From contig JACGWO010000004.1 in assembly GCA_034509735.1 (NCBI GenBank), positions 10,273,395 through 10,337,394 of the forward strand: 64,000 nt of DNA, read 5' to 3'. This document shows, piece after piece, positions 61,607-64,000 of the stretch. The notes beneath the pieces are model-generated. The model ran no database searches, was not told where the DNA came from, and saw only the letters and a list, made by a program, of their open reading frames with translations. Position numbers and translations under genes: made by a program. Position 1 is the first letter of the stretch. Each line of letters opens with the position of its first letter. The DNA comes from Sesamum alatum (taxonomy: Eukaryota; Streptophyta; Magnoliopsida; Lamiales; Pedaliaceae).

Positions 61607-61911
61607 TGTATCCGTACGTACAAAATAGATTATTAACACTAGGTCCTCGATCAGGGAAAGATAAAAGTGCATAAAGTCTAAATTCGTTTAAAGGAGTTTG
61701 TCGTTGCGCGAATGTACAAGCTGAGACAATGGCTCCTAAGAGTGCAGTTGATGTAATCCTAGTGCATTTTTGTGTTGAATAAGTTGAGGCCCTAGTCGTA
61801 TAATCGAAGTGTGGCTTTAACCTTGAGTATTAGAGCCAAAGTAAATATAACTATAGGCAGAAATGAATCATGTATCAATCAATGATAAGGACTAGAAACA
61901 CTAGGTGTTTC
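61607..61911. repeat. Host flank with a third copy of the ~180-bp repeat
   Basis: It begins with the TGTAT duplication of element C. From about 61690 it matches the two tandem copies at 48.1-48.4 kb (GTCGTTG.GCGAATGTAC, GAGACAATG.CTCCTAA, AATAAG.TG). It also shares the tail 'ggactagaaacacta', and ends where LTR H begins. Confidence 0.75.
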
Positions 61912-63532
61912 TGTTAGAATAGGTGACCAGAAAGCCAATCGGATTGGCGGTCTTGGGAACTATTCGTTAATCTTTATTACAGTAATATTATCCTGATGAA
62001 TAGAGTAAGTATTCATCACTGATACTGTGTTTGTCGTGCTTACTACTAACGTTGAATAGCGTTTTGACGTCACAACAAATGCTCACAGATCAATTGGATA
62101 ACCCATGTAGTTAGGTCGCGCATTGGATGGCGGCTATGAAGCTAACTTCTGAGGGTTGGTCTGGAACGTTCTATGTCGAGGACCTCGAGACTAGGCATCG
62201 AGTGTCCTATTGAGACTTGCACTAAGTGTTGCATTTACTGGGTGAGTGTTGAGTTTCGTTGGCAACAGACGAAGGTCGTCTATGTAATTTTAGTGGATTA
62301 GTTGACAAGGTGGTCGACTGATTGAACGTACTCGCGGGAATAATCATATGGAAGCCTTGGAGGCTTGGTCGGTCTGACTAGAATTCCCAGTTCCGATAGC
62401 ATGGGATTAGTCCTCGGACTTGAGGAATCATGGAAGTCACGTGCATATGAAGACTGTATCTTGAATTTGGCGAGAGGTGATCCTTATGTAAGATGGTCAT
62501 TATAAGCCTTGTCCAATGCAGTTGGAGTATGTAGCGAGGACGGTGGATTCCAAGATAGGATATGTCCCCCGTCAGTATATGACAGTGATGTCTCCTATGC
62601 GCTCTGAGATGGCTTAGACTCTAAAAGTATATGGCCAGCAATTGATTAAGTAGGGAAGGGTTCCCTACGTTGATCGATGGAGTAAACGCATCTCAAGTAT
62701 TAAGCATAGACGCCTAGTCAAGGATGGGAGCCGACGCCCAATTCCATACCCTAGACTAAGGTCGGGAGACGTTTGACAATAGGACTGTACCCATACGGAA
62801 TCGGCGCCTAAATAATCACGCCAACATACACTTAGTCTCTAGTGCCATGGACCGTTGCTAGACGGCCACCCATGGTGACGAGCTCCTACTGGACCCGAGC
62901 CTAAGTCTAGCTGAGGGTAAATCTAAAGGATCATCCATAAATCACCGAGAAGGTGAAGGAATTGACTTGGAATCAATTTCAGAGGATGATAAGTAATTGG
63001 ATTACTTATGGGATTATCCATTGGATGGACAGACCGATATTGTATCGGGCCGTCGTTTTATTGGTAAATGGGATTTATCTATTAAGTGGAGAAACGAAGC
63101 TTTGATCTTTTAATTGGATTAAAAGATCAATGGAATTATTTAATTGGACCATGAATTAAAATAGGATTTAATTCTTGGACTTATTGTAATTGGATTACAA
63201 TAAAATCCGGTCCATTAATTAAATCTTGGCCCAAGAGATATGTTAATTCCACTTTTGGAATTAGAAGAAGTTGGACTTCTTCTAAAAGGGGATGACCGAA
63301 AATTACTTCTTTTTGAAGCACTAAGATCGGCCATGAAGGCTTTTGATGACAAGTTGACTTGTCTCTTTTGGAAAGAGACAAATCAATTCCAATCAAGCCT
63401 CTTTCACTTGGTATGATTAAATCATACCTTATGAACTGGTAGGCTTGATTGATGATTAATGGGTATTGACTGGAATGTATCTAGAAATCCTTGGATGATC
63501 CTAGAAATATTCCAATAATCACATTAATAAAG

Positions 63533-63573
<41 letters not shown>

Positions 63574-63790
63574 ATACTATCATCAAACACAAGAGTTTTA
63601 TCATTCATCTTTTTCTAGGAAAAAGAAGAACAGTCTCTCAAGCCAGTTTCAACCCCTCTCTGTCTACCCTATAAATGCTCTTTGTTGCATCATTGATTTA
63701 ACATCAATTCAAGAACAAAGTAAGATCAAGAAGTTATACTAATTTGATAGTGTAATCCCTTCTTCGATTTTATCATCTAGATCCGTTTTT
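61912..63790 (+). mobile_element. Truncated LTR of copia element H
   Basis: It starts TGTTAGAATAGGTGACC at 61912 and is closest to the LTR of element F. It carries the palindrome series (for example 63099-63130, CTTTTAAT-type arms). It breaks off near 63790, before the 3' hairpin, and joins a different retroelement. No internal region or target duplication is visible. Confidence 0.88.
63533..63576. repeat. (TA)n(TG)n microsatellite at the LTR TATA position
   Basis: The TATA tract seen in sister LTRs is expanded here into alternating TA, then TG units. Confidence 0.9.
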
Positions 63791-64000
63791 AGTTTAAGAA
63801 ATTCATGACCAATTGTAGAGAAATTGGAAGTGGGCCAATGACAAGAGGAATGTTGAAGAGAATGCAAGAAACAATTCAAATCCAATCCAACTTAATATTT
63901 GCTAATGGGATCAAGTCACAATTGGAGGCCCAGCATGAGTTCTTAATTTCAATAACTTAAGCTCAAGGAAGCCCTTAATGAGAGGCCAAATTCGTCCAAG
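63791..64000 (+). pseudogene. Possible Ty3/gypsy polyprotein remnant
   Basis: From about 63822 one frame reads EIGSGPMTRGMLKRMQE, followed by a Gln-rich helical stretch, to a stop at about 63959. The GPMTR...KR motif is common near the end of plant Ty3/gypsy polyproteins. Only this short piece is visible before the window ends, so the call is tentative. Confidence 0.35.

Noticed and set aside
33004..64000. An env-like third ORF between pol and the 3' LTR
   Set aside because: In G, B and C the RNase H end lies within about 20-30 bp of the purine tract, leaving no room.

Overview
The window is nuclear DNA from a flowering plant, most likely a eudicot. It holds one intact spliced housekeeping gene, a chloroplast-type argininosuccinate lyase, beside AT-rich spacer DNA. 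From about 10 kb to the right edge it is almost entirely decayed and nested retrotransposons. There are no prokaryotic operons, CRISPR arrays or rRNA genes. No closer taxon can be fixed from the sequence alone.

Layout. 1-222: Ty3/gypsy protease remnant. 223-2989: AT-rich spacer with simple and tandem repeats. 2990-6856 (-): argininosuccinate lyase, seven exons, all splice sites GT-AG, 513 codons. 6857-10270: AT-rich spacer. 10270-13860 (-): degenerate L1-type LINE with the tail of the endonuclease, RT, zf-RVT and RNase H regions. 14605-16530 (-): solo copia-type LTR with a target duplication. 17290-17830 (+): remnant of the plant 'putative gypsy-type transposon' gag-like family.

20450-63790 is a patchwork of Ty1/copia elements that share one architecture: LTRs of 1.9-2.2 kb that begin TGTTAGAATAGG and end CTTTCA or CCTTCA; an initiator-Met-tRNA primer site (TGGTATCAGAGC); a long leader with a GC-rich tract; gag with a CCHC knuckle; then protease, integrase, RT (YVDD) and RNase H; and a purine tract ending in GTCAAGTGGGA. 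I call them D (20450-21120), A (21121-25453), E (25454-27508), F (27509-33003), G (+, 33004-36656), B (36657-47533), C (49270-61606) and H (+, 61912-63790). C is structurally complete, with both LTRs and a perfect TGTAT duplication. It carries a later solo LTR (54216-56446, duplication ATAAG). B carries another solo LTR in gag (42802-44913, duplication CAAAC) and a LINE 3' fragment in integrase. F's LTR abuts G's gag, so F probably inserted into G. Every reading frame examined is interrupted by stops or frameshifts.

Most unusual signal: the middle and second half of every long LTR family hold a dense series of short palindromes, each with arms of about 6-16 bp around a 3-nt centre (usually CCA on one strand, TGG on the other). 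Families differ in the arms but keep the pairing. Other paired structures recur in the LTR 3' end, the U3 part and the leader, some with compensatory changes. I know of no described function for this array and report it as the main lead.
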